Numbered from the stretch's first letter, positions 33,591-45,090 are shown. The stretch is DNA of 64,000 nucleotides from Erodium maritimum (GCA_963921825.1 OY997594.1:67379675-67443674); one strand, 5' to 3'. A program made the numbers and translations. Notes: a model not told the origin generated them from the sequence alone.

Positions 33591-34182
33591 TAATAATATA
33601 CTAAGTATAGTAATAGTAGTAGTATAGTCACACAATAACACCCAATCAGAGAAGTACACACAGAATAAGCAACAATCAGAGAGTTTACACACACAATGCC
33701 CAGTTCACAAGTTAAGCCACTCGCACAGTTTCTAAAAGACGACCATCAACTTAGAGTTAAAGTTCTTAGCACGATCAATTTTCATCCAAACATTCATGTC
33801 GATATCGTGTCCTTACAACCTGATTCAGGCGTCCCCGAACTACGTTGTAACCACCTGACATCCCCCCATTCACGTCCAGCTATAGTGGCCCCTATAGCCA
33901 AACCGTGATGGTACATACACTTCAGTTTCTATAGAAAATCGGGCATGACCCGTTCGTAAATTACACTAACCATCCGCTTAAGCGGGCACTCAAAACACAA
34001 CATGCACAGATAAACAAGAACCACAAAACACCGCAGTTCAACCAACAACCAAACCGAGACTTTCTCGTCTCGTTCATACGCTTAGGACATCTCCGAATTG
34101 CGTAACCAACACACCGACACTTGATTGTCTAACTCTACCCACCTAGTTGACGTACGGTCCGAGGTTTGAAAACATTTTCAAA

Positions 34183-34203
34183 TGAAACCAGGCTCTGATA
34201 CCA
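34183..34203 (-). other. primer binding site for initiator tRNA-Met
   Basis: TGGTATCAGAGCC and following bases on the reverse strand, 2 nt inside the LTR end. This fixes the family's LTR orientation and shows GGGGCGTGACA is the 3' end of the LTR. Confidence 0.88.
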
Positions 34204-36249
34204 ATTGTCACGCCCCAAATCCGGTTTTGACCGGACTCGATATGTGAACTAAAACAATAATAATTTTAATCGAAAATAAAGTCAACAAGTCTCAATCTCA
34301 AAATTTAAAAACTTTAAACACCATGCGAGTCACAGCTCGGTAAAAACCAACGGTAAAACAATTCAAAATAAAACGGTACGTCTCTAGACTATCTAGCCTA
34401 GGACCCACGTAAGCTCCCAAGCATCGAGCATCCAGCCAGTACACAACCCGCTTAGGACCTAAAAAACAACAAGGTAAGGGGTGAGCTTTCGCTCAGTAGG
34501 AAAAGTAGTTAAGGTTATAAGCAAGTGCTCACCACCACGGGTAACCGTCCAATTAGGGCATACTACCACAACATACGACTAATTTCCAGCAGAACTCGTA
34601 ACCACAATCCTCAACTCAAGACCGAACCACACTTACAACCACAATCACTCAAAAAGCACAAACAGTAACCAGCACACCAATTAACAAGTCATCAACATAA
34701 AGTAAACTATAAAAGCACAAACACGTCCCGTACCGCAGTCCCCTACTCGGTCGGCTGTCCACAGCCCGACACCATCATATCGTACCGGAACACAAAGCGT
34801 CGGCCTAGATATCTTCCCGTCAAACAACTGGGGCGCAATCTCAAATAGTCATACCGGAATCTCCATCGGCCTAGACCTCTTTCCCGGAACTCCTTCGGGC
34901 AAAGGATAGGTAAAACAACTTTCCCGGAACTCCTTCGGGAAAAGTACAGAACACGTAACCGTCGGCCTAGATGTCCGACATCGGATTACCCCCTCGATGC
35001 AGGATATCGTACCGGAACCACTACCCGGGGGACCGCGCATACATGGGACCACACCGTCGGCCTAGGTACTACCCTACACCAGCGTACCCCCTCGGTCATA
35101 GGTACCATACCGGAAACAACTCCTCGGAACACACAACAAGATAATAATACAATTACCATAAATAAACACGGCTTACCAAGCCCAACAAACTTACCACAAC
35201 CAGTCACGTCGGTCTATCACTCACCCGACCATATCACAACCAAGGGTTTCACATCAACACAACCACGGCACACTCGCCCATACATATCAACAACATGCTC
35301 AACGGTTATACTAAATCTTGTCTATTAACCCTAACGACACCGACTCACACGGCAGTCATATCAAACAATAACAAGCAATTCCAAAACAACACACAACCTA
35401 CGGCTCGACATGGCCGATCTACCAGCACGCCAATTCTCAAGTATCGAAAGCAGATAAATCAGTTGACTAGTGAATCACGTCCTACATGTTACTACGACTC
35501 GTCCGATTATTATCTGATATAAACGTCTTTCCAGTTTTATTAATTCCTCGCATGCATACTAGTAACTTTCCGCAATTAAACCGGTATCCGCTACTTCCCT
35601 ACCTCAAGACGAACCGACAGCTACGTCTCCTAGCTGCTGACGTCCTAGCTCGCTACCTCCGGTCTTCTCTTCGATCGAAGTCGGACTCTACTTTAGATAG
35701 AAAACTACAATTAAAACCGGTTTCACAAATTAATTTAAAAGTTACGACGGTTTCGATTTAAGTTCAAAAGTTGTCTTTTAGGCTCGAGCGGGCTAAAAGC
35801 GGGGTTACGACGAATCGGGTTCGAGCACCCGCGCACCAAACTCAGAACCCGGTGCACGCTTTCCGAGGCATGGATTTCGAGACACGGGTTTCGGGCACGA
35901 TTCCTGAGTTGCGCGTTTCGTGGCACGATTCCCAAGGTACCCAATTTACCGTTCCACTTTTGTCTCGTTCTAAGTCCGTTTAACGTCTACTTTCAACGTC
36001 CCACGTACCAGATTTTCTCAGCTGCTCAAAACCCGTTTTAAAAACAATCTGATTTTCAATTTCTTTTAATTCAACACCTTAATCAAAACACACCCGTTTT
36101 GCTTTGTTTTACTTTCCTTTTTAAATTCAAATCTGATTTTATTTTAAAACTCATTTTAAACCCTTTTTCATTAAACTCAACTTATTTAAAAACCTTTCTT
36201 TTTAAATTTCCTTTTCTTTGCTTTGAGACAGACCAGATTCAAGAGAAAT

Positions 36250-36812
36250 CTGGTTTCACGATGCCCAGATCCAGATTTGAATCCGCTCGGGAACCAAAAC
36301 AACAAAAATGAGATAAATCAAGAAGGGAAGGGAGAAAGATCGGTTTGAACCCCGACCAGCTACCGGCGACGTCGTTGTCGGCCGAAGCTCTACGGTCGGA
36401 TTCTCACCGTGGGGAAAGACGACGGTGGAGGAAGGGGCTGGGTTGCGGTCGTAGCGCGGCAGAACACGGCGAACACGCCTCGACGTAGATCTGGACGGCG
36501 CGGATTCGGACTTGAACGGAGGGGACGAGAAAGAGGTCGGAGCGGCGGCGGTTGAGAAGAAGGGGCGAAGGGGAGGCGACACACGACTCCGGTCTGAGAG
36601 GGAGGGGAAGACCGTGCAGGCACTGGGACGAGGAAGCTGGAGGCTCGGGGCGAGGATATGGTGGCGGTGGAGTAGAGGGACGGACGGCGGCGAGGGGTTG
36701 CAGATGGAGAGGGAAGAGGGAGACGGGAGAGAGAGAGATTGGGGGGAGGCGAGTCTGCGTGAGGCAGAGAATGAGTTAGGGTTTGAAACCCTAACTCTTG
36801 CCTCTTAAATAC
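36250..36812 (-). promoter_or_regulatory. LTR promoter and GC-rich leader
   Basis: TATTTAAG at 36812-36805, then 'agggtttcaaaccctaac', then a Pro/Ser/Arg-coding-like GC-rich stretch. Open frames on both strands here (36390-36815, 36512-36808) are compositional; no protein family is visible. The segment is absent from the other LTR copies in the window, which have the palindrome array instead. Confidence 0.45.
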
Positions 36813-37106
36813 CACGGGCTCAGCCCTTTCTTGGGCCTCAGCTCAGGAATGGGCCTTACAGCCCAACGTTGAGGAAGAGAGGCCGGGTTGGGTCCTACAA
36901 CTTGGGTCGGGTCTGGCCCGTCCGGTCCAGCCTTTTCCCTCTTTTTTTTTCTTTTTTTTTTATTATTATTATTAAATAAATTAAATCTTACTCAAAAACC
37001 TTTTTTTTGAACAAAAAAGAGATTAAACCCTAGAATTCACCCTCGACGTTCCGATCGAACCAAAAATTTAAAACTTAAACCGTTTAAAACTGGAGCGGTC
37101 TTCACA

Positions 37107-37657
37107 TACTCCACGTCCCACATTCCACCCAGCCCCCTGATTGCCAAACAGACTACAGAATATTGGGTTAGAGGCAAGGCTAAGAATATGATTAAAAGTG
37201 TAACAATTATTGTTCCTATCCAAACGAGTAAGATCTCAATCATCACATGACCACCTCATTTTAATACAAATTAACTCTTTCCAAAGAGAGCTAGTGGAAG
37301 TGGCAAACCTCCACCACCATTTGGCCAAAAGAGCCACATTCATCTAGTCCAACCTCCTTAGACCAAGTCCACTCAACCTCTTCCGGGTGCAGACAACCGA
37401 CCACTTAACCTTGCTCAAAACTCTGCCAACTCCCTCGTTGCGCCACAAGAACTTCCTTTGCATAGCTTCCAAGGCCTTAATAGCACCTTTAAGGGCCTTT
37501 AACTATGACATATAAAATAAAGGTAAACCCGAGAGAGTAGACTGAATAAGGGTGATTCTCCCAGCCATTGATAGATACTTAACGTGCCACAAAGCTAATG
37601 CTGACTTATACTTGCACAAAATCGGATCCCAAGTAGATAATCTCTTTGGGGAAGCCC
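37107..37657 (-). pseudogene. LINE ORF2 thumb-region fragment (part 1)
   Basis: On the reverse strand: 'SMAGRITLIQSTLSGLPLFYMS', 'EAMQRKFLWRNEGVGRVLSKVKWSVVC', 'GLRRLD', 'NVALLAKWWWRFATSTSSLWKELI', the region after the LINE RT core. Stops break it. It is bounded by an LTR on each side (34206-37106 reverse and 37658 onward). Confidence 0.75.
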
Positions 37658-40085
37658 TGTAAGAACCGCCCCCGGTCAATCCCGATCGAACCGGTGAATC
37701 CTGACGAAAGTTGACTTTTTGTCGGAAAAGTCAACCAATGACTCTGGGAGTCATTCGGGACCTTTCCAGGACCCAAAAAGCTTAGCCGTCGTTACGGTTA
37801 GCTTAATTGGGCCGTTTCCTTTCAAATGACTGTAATATTGGAAAAGTCAATTTTCGGTCAAACAGAGACTTTTTATCGACAAATCCTAATTAAATTGAGG
37901 TGCTGGATTTTTAACTAAGGACAAAGTGTTCCCTAAATGGGCACTTTTCCATGTTAGCTTGGAGGGGAAGAGAGGAGGCTAAAAGGACCCTTTTACCCCT
38001 CACAAGTTGTCCTTAAGTGGATAAAAACTAAGGGGCTTCTTGGACTTTACCACTTTTAGGTCTTTTAAGGCAATTGAAGCAACCAATTCAGCCATTCCTC
38101 ACTAGTGCAGCCGAAACACACAAGGGAGAGAGAGCAAGGAGAGCTTCCATTGAAGCTTGGAGAAGAAGCAAGTGAAAGGGAGGAGCTTTTGAGTGTTTTC
38201 TTCTCAAATCTTCACCAAAACCTTCTTTTCTTCATCATCTCATCATTCTAAAGGTAAATATTCTATCACAATCTCCTTTCATTTCATTTCAAGTTATGGG
38301 TTTTTGTGGGTTTTGCTTAAACTAGTTAGATTTTGAGTTCTATTTTGATAGATGATGTTTTAGTGAAGTAGATGATTGGTTTGTGGGTTGTTTTTGAATT
38401 GGAAATCCTTTGGGTATTTGTTGGTTGATGAAACCCTTGTGGGTATTGGAGTTTTGATGACTTTGGTACTGTTTTTGGAGTTTTTAGAAGATTAAAAATG
38501 GAGTTTTGGACTGTATTTTTGAGAAAATGGTGCTGGAGGAAGAAGAAGGGCGAGTTTGTCCAGACCCGTCACGGATCCGTGACGGGAGACGTCACGGCTT
38601 CATGACGGAGGCCGTGACGGCACGCGTCACGGTTCTGTGACGTCATCCATGACGGGTGGCCTCACGGATCCATGGCAGACCAATTTTGGTCCTTTTGAGC
38701 CCTTTTTGGGTGTTTTTCGTTTTTTTCGAAAGGTTATTTTGAGTCAAACGGTTGGGGGTTTTTAACTTGGACCCGAGCTCGACGGAGGATGAGGCCTTTG
38801 GGACAGCGTGAGAGGACGAGGAGGAAGCTAGCCAGGTCGTCAGCTGCTAGGAGTATTTAAGCGTTGAAGAATTCAAGGTAGGGAAGAGTAGCAAACCCCA
38901 CTCTTAATTTGTAGAATGCTAATAGTATGCCTATAGGATAATAATAACCGGAAAGGTTCTAGTTTGCATATAGGATGTGATTCACTAGAATAAATGCTTT
39001 CAATTATATTAATAACCGGAAGAGTCTTGGTATGCATATAAGATGTGATTCACTAGTTTAATCGCTTTCAATTATTGGGAAATTGTCGTGCTTGTAGAAT
39101 GGCCATGACGAGCCTTAGGATTGATAGTGGTTGTGTTGGATTGTGTTGAATTGTCTCAAATGCTGATGCATGTTCCGTTCTTGGTTAATATAAGAGTCAT
39201 ACAAAACTAGAAGAATTATGATGATTGTAATGTGAATGATTGATCCATGATATGATTGAATGTGTGAATGTGATATGATTGTGCCTAATGATATGATCGG
39301 GTGAATGATAGACCGATGAGATGTGGTTGGTAAGTCATGTCGGTAAGCTTGGTTGATAATATGAGTTCGGTGTAGTGTGCTTGTTTGGTATTGTGTGAAT
39401 GGTGGTTTACTTGCCCCGATTTGTAATTTCGGGAGGCTATGGCATTGTGATGCGTGTTATTTCCTTGATGTGTGTTCCAAGAGGAGTTGTATTCTGGTAT
39501 GGTACCTACACCGAGGGGGTATGCCGGTGTAGGGTAGTACCTAGGCCGACGGTTTGTGATATGGCACTAGGTGTCGTGTTTATGCCCCGAGGGATTTCCG
39601 GGAAGATCTAGGCCGAGGGATATTCCGGCATAGTTTACCTTTTTCTTACTCCGATGCTACGTATTTCGGAGAGACTTGTTTCACCCCGATGATATGTGTT
39701 CCTTCGGGGACATTTCCGGGAGGACATCTTGCTTCACCCCGATGATCTGTGTTCCTTTGGAGACATTTCCGGGAGCCCCTATGATATGTGTTCCTTGTGG
39801 GAACATTTCCGGGAGCCCGAAAATATGTGTCCCATCGTGACTGAGGGGCATTCCGGTACGATGTGTTGGCTTGTGTGTGAATCGGGGTCTAACTGTTTAA
39901 ATTATCTATTTTTTCCGTACTTGTGGTCTCTTTGGTTGGTTCTATTGGTGAATAAGCTGTCTCCTTGAGTTACTATTTTATAAGTGTTGCAATTCTTGTT
40001 GATCTCTGATTATGGTGCCTTTTGTCTAATCGTGCTAATCGAGACTTTTGTTATCGTCTACGGTGAAGTGTACCACGAGGAGTTA
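37658..40085 (+). mobile_element. long LTR, 3'-truncated
   Basis: Starts TGTAAGAACCGCCCCCGG and stays alignable with 26804-29412 through the palindrome array (38565-38690), the AAG/GTAGGG block (38875-38883), the 'catataggatgtgattcact' segment and the minisatellite (39400-39860). It breaks off near 40085 before the hairpin and the GGGGCGTGACA end. The next 120 bp (40085-40205) are unassigned before the P450 promoter homology begins. Confidence 0.8.
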
Positions 40086-40202
40086 TAGGTGATCCAGACA
40101 AAGGTAATCAAAACGCATGGAAGCAAGGGGCTTCAATAGCGGAACCTTGGGCTTCATTGGAGGATGGTGGCTGCGCACAGAGAGCGCAACTAGGATTTGG
40201 AA

Positions 40203-40479
40203 ACAAAAAATCATCATTTTAGTATAAATTGAAACAAAAATCAATTATCTTTTTTTATAATCATCGAAAAAGATAACTATAAATTATATAAGGTCAATAC
40301 CTTAGGATATTTTATGATAATATCCCAAGAAACTATTCATGTAAATTTTCAACGTGCTATTTTTTTTTTAATAATATTTCCAACGTGACATTATTAGTGA
40401 ACTCAAATGAGGTCAGTATTCATTCAATATCCGTATATAGTCTTCGATCTAGGCAAGTATTAATCTATCGAGAATTCTA
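40203..40479 (+). promoter_or_regulatory. promoter and 5' leader of P450 copy 2
   Basis: Homologous to 16302-16545. TATATA at 40434-40439, about 40 bp before the ATG. Compared with copy 1 it has an extra T-run and 'ataatatttccaacgtgac' near 40360-40390. Confidence 0.6.
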
Positions 40480-42126
40480 ATGGAGTGGGTAACAAATCTT
40501 TCAACGTGGTCTATAGCAATACTACTGTCCCTACCATGCCTTGTCATCCTTCTCCGGCTGAAGAAGAGCTCCGGCGACCGGAGGCTTCCTCCGGGACCGC
40601 CGGGGTGGCCAATAATCGGCAACATATTGGATATAGGAGCCCTCCCCCACCGTACCCTGAACCAGCTGAGGGACAAGTACGGCGGCGTCATATGGCTGAG
40701 ACTGGGCTCCAAAAACGCCATGGCCATCGTCACCGCCAAAGCCGCCGCCGAGCTCTTCAAGAACCACGACCTGTCCTTCGCCGACCGGAACATCAACGAG
40801 GCCATGCAAGTCCACGGCTACAACCAAGGCTCCGTGGCCCTGGCCCCGTACGGCCCCTTCTGGCGCGTGCTGAGGCGGCTCGTGACGGTGGACATGCTCG
40901 TCACGAAACGGCTCAACGGGTCGGCGCCGGTGAGGCGGCAGTGCATGGACGACATGGTGACGCGGATCAAGGCCGAGAGCGTGAACCGCACGCGAGGGGG
41001 TGCGAGTGGGGGTGGGGTGAAGGTTGCTGAACTGGTCGGGTGCACGCTCTTCAACCTGATGGGGAACCTCGTGATGTCACGTGACCTGACGGACCGGCGG
41101 TCGGAGGTTGGGGCGCGGTTCATGGAGGCCATCGGCGGTGTCACGGAGTTCAGCGGACGCGGAAACATGGCGGATTTTTTCCCGTGGCTGAGGAGGTTTG
41201 ATCCGCAGGGACTGGTTCGGGCGATGGAGAGGGATCTTGGTAAGGCGCTTGATATTATTTCGGTTTTCGTGAAGGGCCGCCGTGAGGAGATGCTCCGCGG
41301 CGGCGGATCGGAGAAGAGGGACTTCTTGCAGGTCATGCTGGACTTTCGTGGGACCGGAAACGAGGAACCGGCTACATTTTCGGACAAGGATATCAACATA
41401 TTCATAATGGTAATTATTTCAACTAGAAATTCGTATTTGAATAGAATGATCAATCTTAATACTTAGGTTGTACCTAATTGTTAACTTAGTGTGTTTGTTT
41501 GATTATGATTTTAGGAGATGTTCATGGCTGGATCGGAAACAGCTAGTAGCACGACGGAGTGGGCGATGGCAGAGCTACTGCGGCACCCGGACTCTATGGC
41601 CAAAGTAAAATCCGAGCTAAATCGAGTCGTTGGACCGAACCGGAAGCTCGAAGAGACCGACTTCGAGAACCTTGAATACCTTCGGGCCGTGGTCAAGGAA
41701 ACGACGCGGCTACATCCGGTGGTTCCGCTCCTAGTCCCGCGGAGCGCGATTCACGACACCATCTTCATGGGATACGACATACCAAAAGGAACAACGGTTT
41801 TCGTTGACGTTTGGGCCATTGGAAGAGACCCGGAAGCTTGGGACGACCCATTGACCTTCAAGCCGGAGCGGTTTCTTGAATCCAAGATCGATTATAGAGG
41901 CCAACATTATCAGTTCGTTCCGTTCGGGGCTGGTCGAAGAATGTGCGCTGGTGTGGCGTTGGCCCACCGGGTTCTTTTATTGGTTTTGGGGACCTTGTTG
42001 CACGAGTTTGATTGGAAACTTGACGATTCAGTGACTCCAGAGACGTTGGACATGGACGATAAGTTGGGCATGACTGCATCAAAGCTCAACCCATTATTGG
42101 CCGTGCCCAAATATTGTGTGTCATGA
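40480..42126 (+). CDS. CYP76A-like: cytochrome P450, CYP76A-like (copy 2), two exons
   Basis: Exon 1 is 40480-41409, intron 41410-41514 (105 bp, GT..AG, phase 0), exon 2 is 41515-42126; 513 residues, same length as copy 1. ER anchor at residues 9-27, LPPGPPGWP hinge, I-helix AGSETA, KETTRLHP with Glu372 and Arg375, KPERF, and FGAGRRMC with heme ligand Cys454. Role as for copy 1: an ER monooxygenase using P450 reductase, substrate unknown. It differs from copy 1 at roughly one residue in eight, including the SRS1 loop (NQGSVALAPYGPFW versus NQSSLALAPYGSFW), the I-helix (Ala for Asn after Thr) and the variable stretch near residues 165-180. The short intron is probably the ancestral form. AATAAA is not conserved after the stop. 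Confidence 0.95.
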
Positions 42127-42675
42127 TTTCAACTTTTCGTGTTTTGCTCGTTTTTTCTGTCTTTAATCCATACGTAAAATGATGTCAAGCTTAATATGTC
42201 GATGATAATGGGGTTAAATGCCGGTTCGTGTTGTGGACAAAGGTGGAGTTGTAAGTCCATACTGTCAAGTGTCATCTATATTTCCTTGTATGTCTTACCA
42301 GATAATTATTTTTCATTTTCAATAAAAGTCACAAATTGTGAGGAGCAGACAGGTTCGTGAAAATGGATTGTGAATAGACGATTATGACCTCACTAAAAGG
42401 TTAAAAGTTGAAGTGTTAAAATGTTGACGTCAGACAACCACAAGTCAAAATATCTCGTTTGTCTTTTCTTCTCTTTTCTAAATCAATCGTACGCGAGAGC
42501 TACAGTTAGAGTTTGAGGAAGAGATTGAGGAACTTAGTCTACTCCACCATATTAGGGCTTCGTAATTTAGAAGAAAAAAATATTAGGATTTTGAAATGGG
42601 TTCATTATTCAAGCTATATTTACAGGTTATGGTTTGTAGTTGTAGGTGTATTTTGAGGGTGAAGGAGATTGGTTA
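42127..42675. other. 3' flank of P450 copy 2 and spacer
   Basis: The first 70 bp match the 3' flank of copy 1. The rest (42210-42670) is AT-rich without a recognised gene or repeat border. Confidence 0.5.
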
Positions 42676-43410
42676 GAGCACGTACAACGGAACGCACCCG
42701 CGTTCCACTCCGCGCGCGTCCGGGCCGAGGACCGCGGGCCGTTCCGCTGTAGAGCCGGAAAAACGCGCTCCCGCTCCCCGATACGCGCTCCTCGCTCCCC
42801 GATGGCTGCCCGCTGGCCGCTCCTCGCTCCCTCGCTGCGCTGGCCGCCTGCGGTGCCGCCACGTGGCCACCCGACCGTTGGCAACGGTCAACTAACGGCT
42901 CTATTTTTTTTAATTCAAAATCAGTCAAAAAACCCTATAAATACCCATCTTCACTCTCATTTTTTTTCCACACCACTCTCTACTTTCACTCTCCAACTTC
43001 ACTCTCTTCTTCCCAAATTTACCTCTCTCGTTTCACTTATTCTCGTGAAAAATGTCGGCCGACGCTGGGTCTCGTGCACAGTCAGTTGGTGACAAAGTAG
43101 GATTCAGCGAGGACGAACTGCCACGAGGTTTCGAAGACATTCTAACGGGCAATCGCGACAACTCCCCATACTCGCAACCGGGGTCGAGTTCAGGTAAGTG
43201 CAAACTTATTATTTATGTAACGTAATTTTGTTAATTAATTTATTATATTAATGCATTCTATTCATTTTTTTTAGTAATGTATTATATTAATGCATTCTAT
43301 TCATTTTTTTAGTAATTTATTACATTAATGCATTGTTAATTAATTTATTGTATTAATTTTTTGTAATAGGGAAATGCCGTTCCCAACAATTTCAAATGGC
43401 GCCAGGGTTC
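42673..43410 (+). mobile_element. 5' end of a PIF/Harbinger element
   Basis: TTA (42673-42675, the PIF/Harbinger target site) is followed by GAGCACGTACAACGG, which resembles the inverted terminal repeat of the element at 50728-52630 (GAGCACCTCCATCG). A GC-rich subterminal region follows, then TATAAATA at 42936-42943, a leader and a short spliced ORF. It is cut by the repeat that begins near 43411. The right terminus was not found. Confidence 0.65.
43052..43410 (+). pseudogene. N-terminus of a Harbinger Myb-like ORF1 (partial)
   Basis: ATG at 43052, 116 bp after the TATA box. Exon 1 is 43052-43193 ('MSADAGSRAQSVGDKVGFSE', ending GSSS), with donor CAG/GTAAGTG. After a 176-bp AT-rich intron, exon 2 starts at 43370 ('GKCRSQQFQMAPGF'). 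In plant PIF/Harbinger elements a Myb/SANT-like protein is the second gene, needed with the transposase. Here the open frame ends soon after 43410 at the repeat junction and the Myb domain is missing. Confidence 0.4.
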
Positions 43411-44094
43411 AAGTGCATTGGGATCCTTGAATTATTCTAAGACCGTAGAAACGAAAACGGGAACTTTTGGAGCCCCGGAAGGGCATTTCCAAAACCCGGG
43501 CAGATTCGCCATGTCGGGTGAATCGGGCATTTACGAGTCCTTTATCGACAATGTCGAGTAATTGGGAAGTTTGGGAGTGATCGACATTGTCGGGGTTACG
43601 TTTGGGCGTTAAGTTTATTGAATTGCAGTTTATTCCTGCGAGTTTAAAGTGCTTTGAAATTGTGTTCTTTTAGATCGTACCGCGGACCGAGGCAAGGGAA
43701 AGCTGGGTGAGTGACTGAGGTCACACCGGAGCTCGTCGGTTGGTTTTTGGAGAACTTACTCGAGGTAGGGAAAAGTAGCTGGATCTCGGCCCTGACTAGG
43801 GAAAGTTAACAGTAGAAATGCATGTGACACTGGGGTGTCGTGGGTTAAGTGAGTTATCGAATATTAGAAAGGCATGATACGGGAACGTAGCGAATATTGG
43901 AAATGCATGTGACACTTAGTAGTGTCGTAGGAGTAGAGAACTTAGCGTTATTAGAATTACTGGAGGCATATGACCATGCCCGGAGGTTGATTGCGAACTT
44001 ATCGAGATTAGGAGTACTGGAGGCATATGACCATGCCCGGATGTTGATTGTGAAACTGTTGTAATTAGGACTGTTGGAGGCATTGGTTATGCCG

Positions 44095-44640
44095 GAGGTT
44101 GTTTGTTTATTTGGTGTCCTGGGTGGCCTTGAGAGCCCGTGCTATTATTGTCAAGTCTTGGGTGGCCTTGAGAGCCCGTGCTATTATTGTTGAGTCTTGG
44201 GTGGCCATGAGAGCCCGTGTTGTTATTGTTGAGTTTTGGGTGGCCATGAGAGCCCGTGACATTATTGTTGAGTTTTGGGTGGCCATGAGAGCCCGTGTTT
44301 TATTATTTGTGTCTTGGGAGGCCATGAGTGCCTGTGGGGTTGTTGAACCCGTGTCTTTACTGTTGGTGTGTCTTGGGAGGCAATGAGTGCCTGTGGGGTT
44401 GTTGAACCCGTGTCTTTACTGTTGGTGTGTTTTGGGAGGCCGTGAGTGCCCGTGGGGTTGTTGAGCTCGCGAGTTACTGTTGGTGTTTTGGGTGGCCGTG
44501 AGTGCCCGTGGGGTTGTTGAGCCCGTGAGTTTTGTCGGTGTGCCTTGGGTGGCCGTGAGTGCCTGTGGGGTTGTAGAGTCCGTGGTTTACAGTTGGTGTC
44601 TTGGGTGGCCATGAGTGCCTGTGAGGTGTTGAACTTGTGT
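44095..44640 (+). repeat. tandem array, about 45-60-bp unit
   Basis: About eleven copies of a unit based on 'gtcttgggtggccatgag' + 'agcccgtg', period near 44 bp at first and about 60 bp later. The frames that run through it ('VALRARAIIV' repeats at 44099-44386; reverse 44107-44612) arise from the period and are not protein genes. Confidence 0.85.
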
Positions 44641-44684
44641 CGTTGATGTTTGTGGACTTGCTTGTGATTGTGATTGTGGTTACC

Positions 44685-45090
44685 GGATGGTGGAGGTTGC
44701 GTGGTGTGGCTAGCCTCCCGACTGTGATCGGGGGAAGCGGAGAGGTTGTGGGCTAGCCCCCCGACTGGGATCGGGGGAAGGATTGCGAGGTTGGTGGTGT
44801 AGCTAGCCTCCCGAATGAGATCGGGAGAAGCGGAGAGGTTGTGGGCTAGCTCCCCGACTGGGATCGGGGGAAGGATTGCGAGGTTGGTGGTGTAGCTAGC
44901 CTCCCGACTGGGATCGGGAGAAGCGGAGAGGTTGTGGGCTAGCTTCCCGACTGGGATCGGGAGAAGTTTCGTGGTACGCGCGGGTGTGGCTAACCACCCG
45001 ACTAGGATCGGGTGAAGAGGAGAGGTTGTGAGTTAGCCTTCCGATTGGGATCGGGAGAAGTAGCGCAACAGGTCGACCGCCTGACCTGAC
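44685..45090 (+). repeat. tandem array based on 'cccgactgggatcggg'
   Basis: About eight units of some 50-60 bp: 'gtgggctagc' + 'cccgactgggatcgggg' + 'gaag..gcg(a)gaggttg'. Each unit contains an imperfect inverted repeat, CCCGA..TCGGG. The higher-order unit alternates two variants. Confidence 0.85.

Larger units (their letters stand above)
33591..37106 (-). mobile_element. LTR retrotransposon remnant: 5' LTR, primer site and short interior
   Basis: On the reverse strand the LTR runs 37106 to 34206 (2901 bp): it starts TGTGAAGACCGCTCC and ends GGGGCGTGACA. After a 2-nt spacer the primer site TGGTATCAGAGCCTGG.. (34203-34183) matches the 3' end of plant initiator tRNA-Met. About 600 bp of interior (34205-33591) follows with no recognisable gag or pol. 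The 3' LTR is missing. The LTR holds the family hairpin (34492-34505), an acceptor-like TTTTTTAG (34459), the donor-like block (35603-35597), a minisatellite (34735-35115) and a TATTTAAG core promoter (36812-36805) with a GC-rich leader (36250-36800). It is inserted in a LINE. Confidence 0.85.

Noticed and set aside
33696-33908. Remnant of gag in the interior after the primer site
   Set aside because: The 70-codon frame is on the wrong strand for the element and has no zinc knuckle or capsid motif.
36390-36815. Pro/Ser-rich gene in the GC-rich part of the 34206-37106 LTR
   Set aside because: Frames are open on both strands because of composition. It lies directly after the LTR TATA box and reads as a leader.
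44099-44612. Repetitive protein with 'VALRARAIIV' or 'LMATQNSTI' units
   Set aside because: The periodicity is that of the DNA tandem array inside an LTR, and frames stay open on both strands for that reason.
44685-45090. CRISPR-like array of short dyad repeats with spacers
   Set aside because: The spacers are themselves repeated and the host is a plant nuclear genome. It is an ordinary tandem array.
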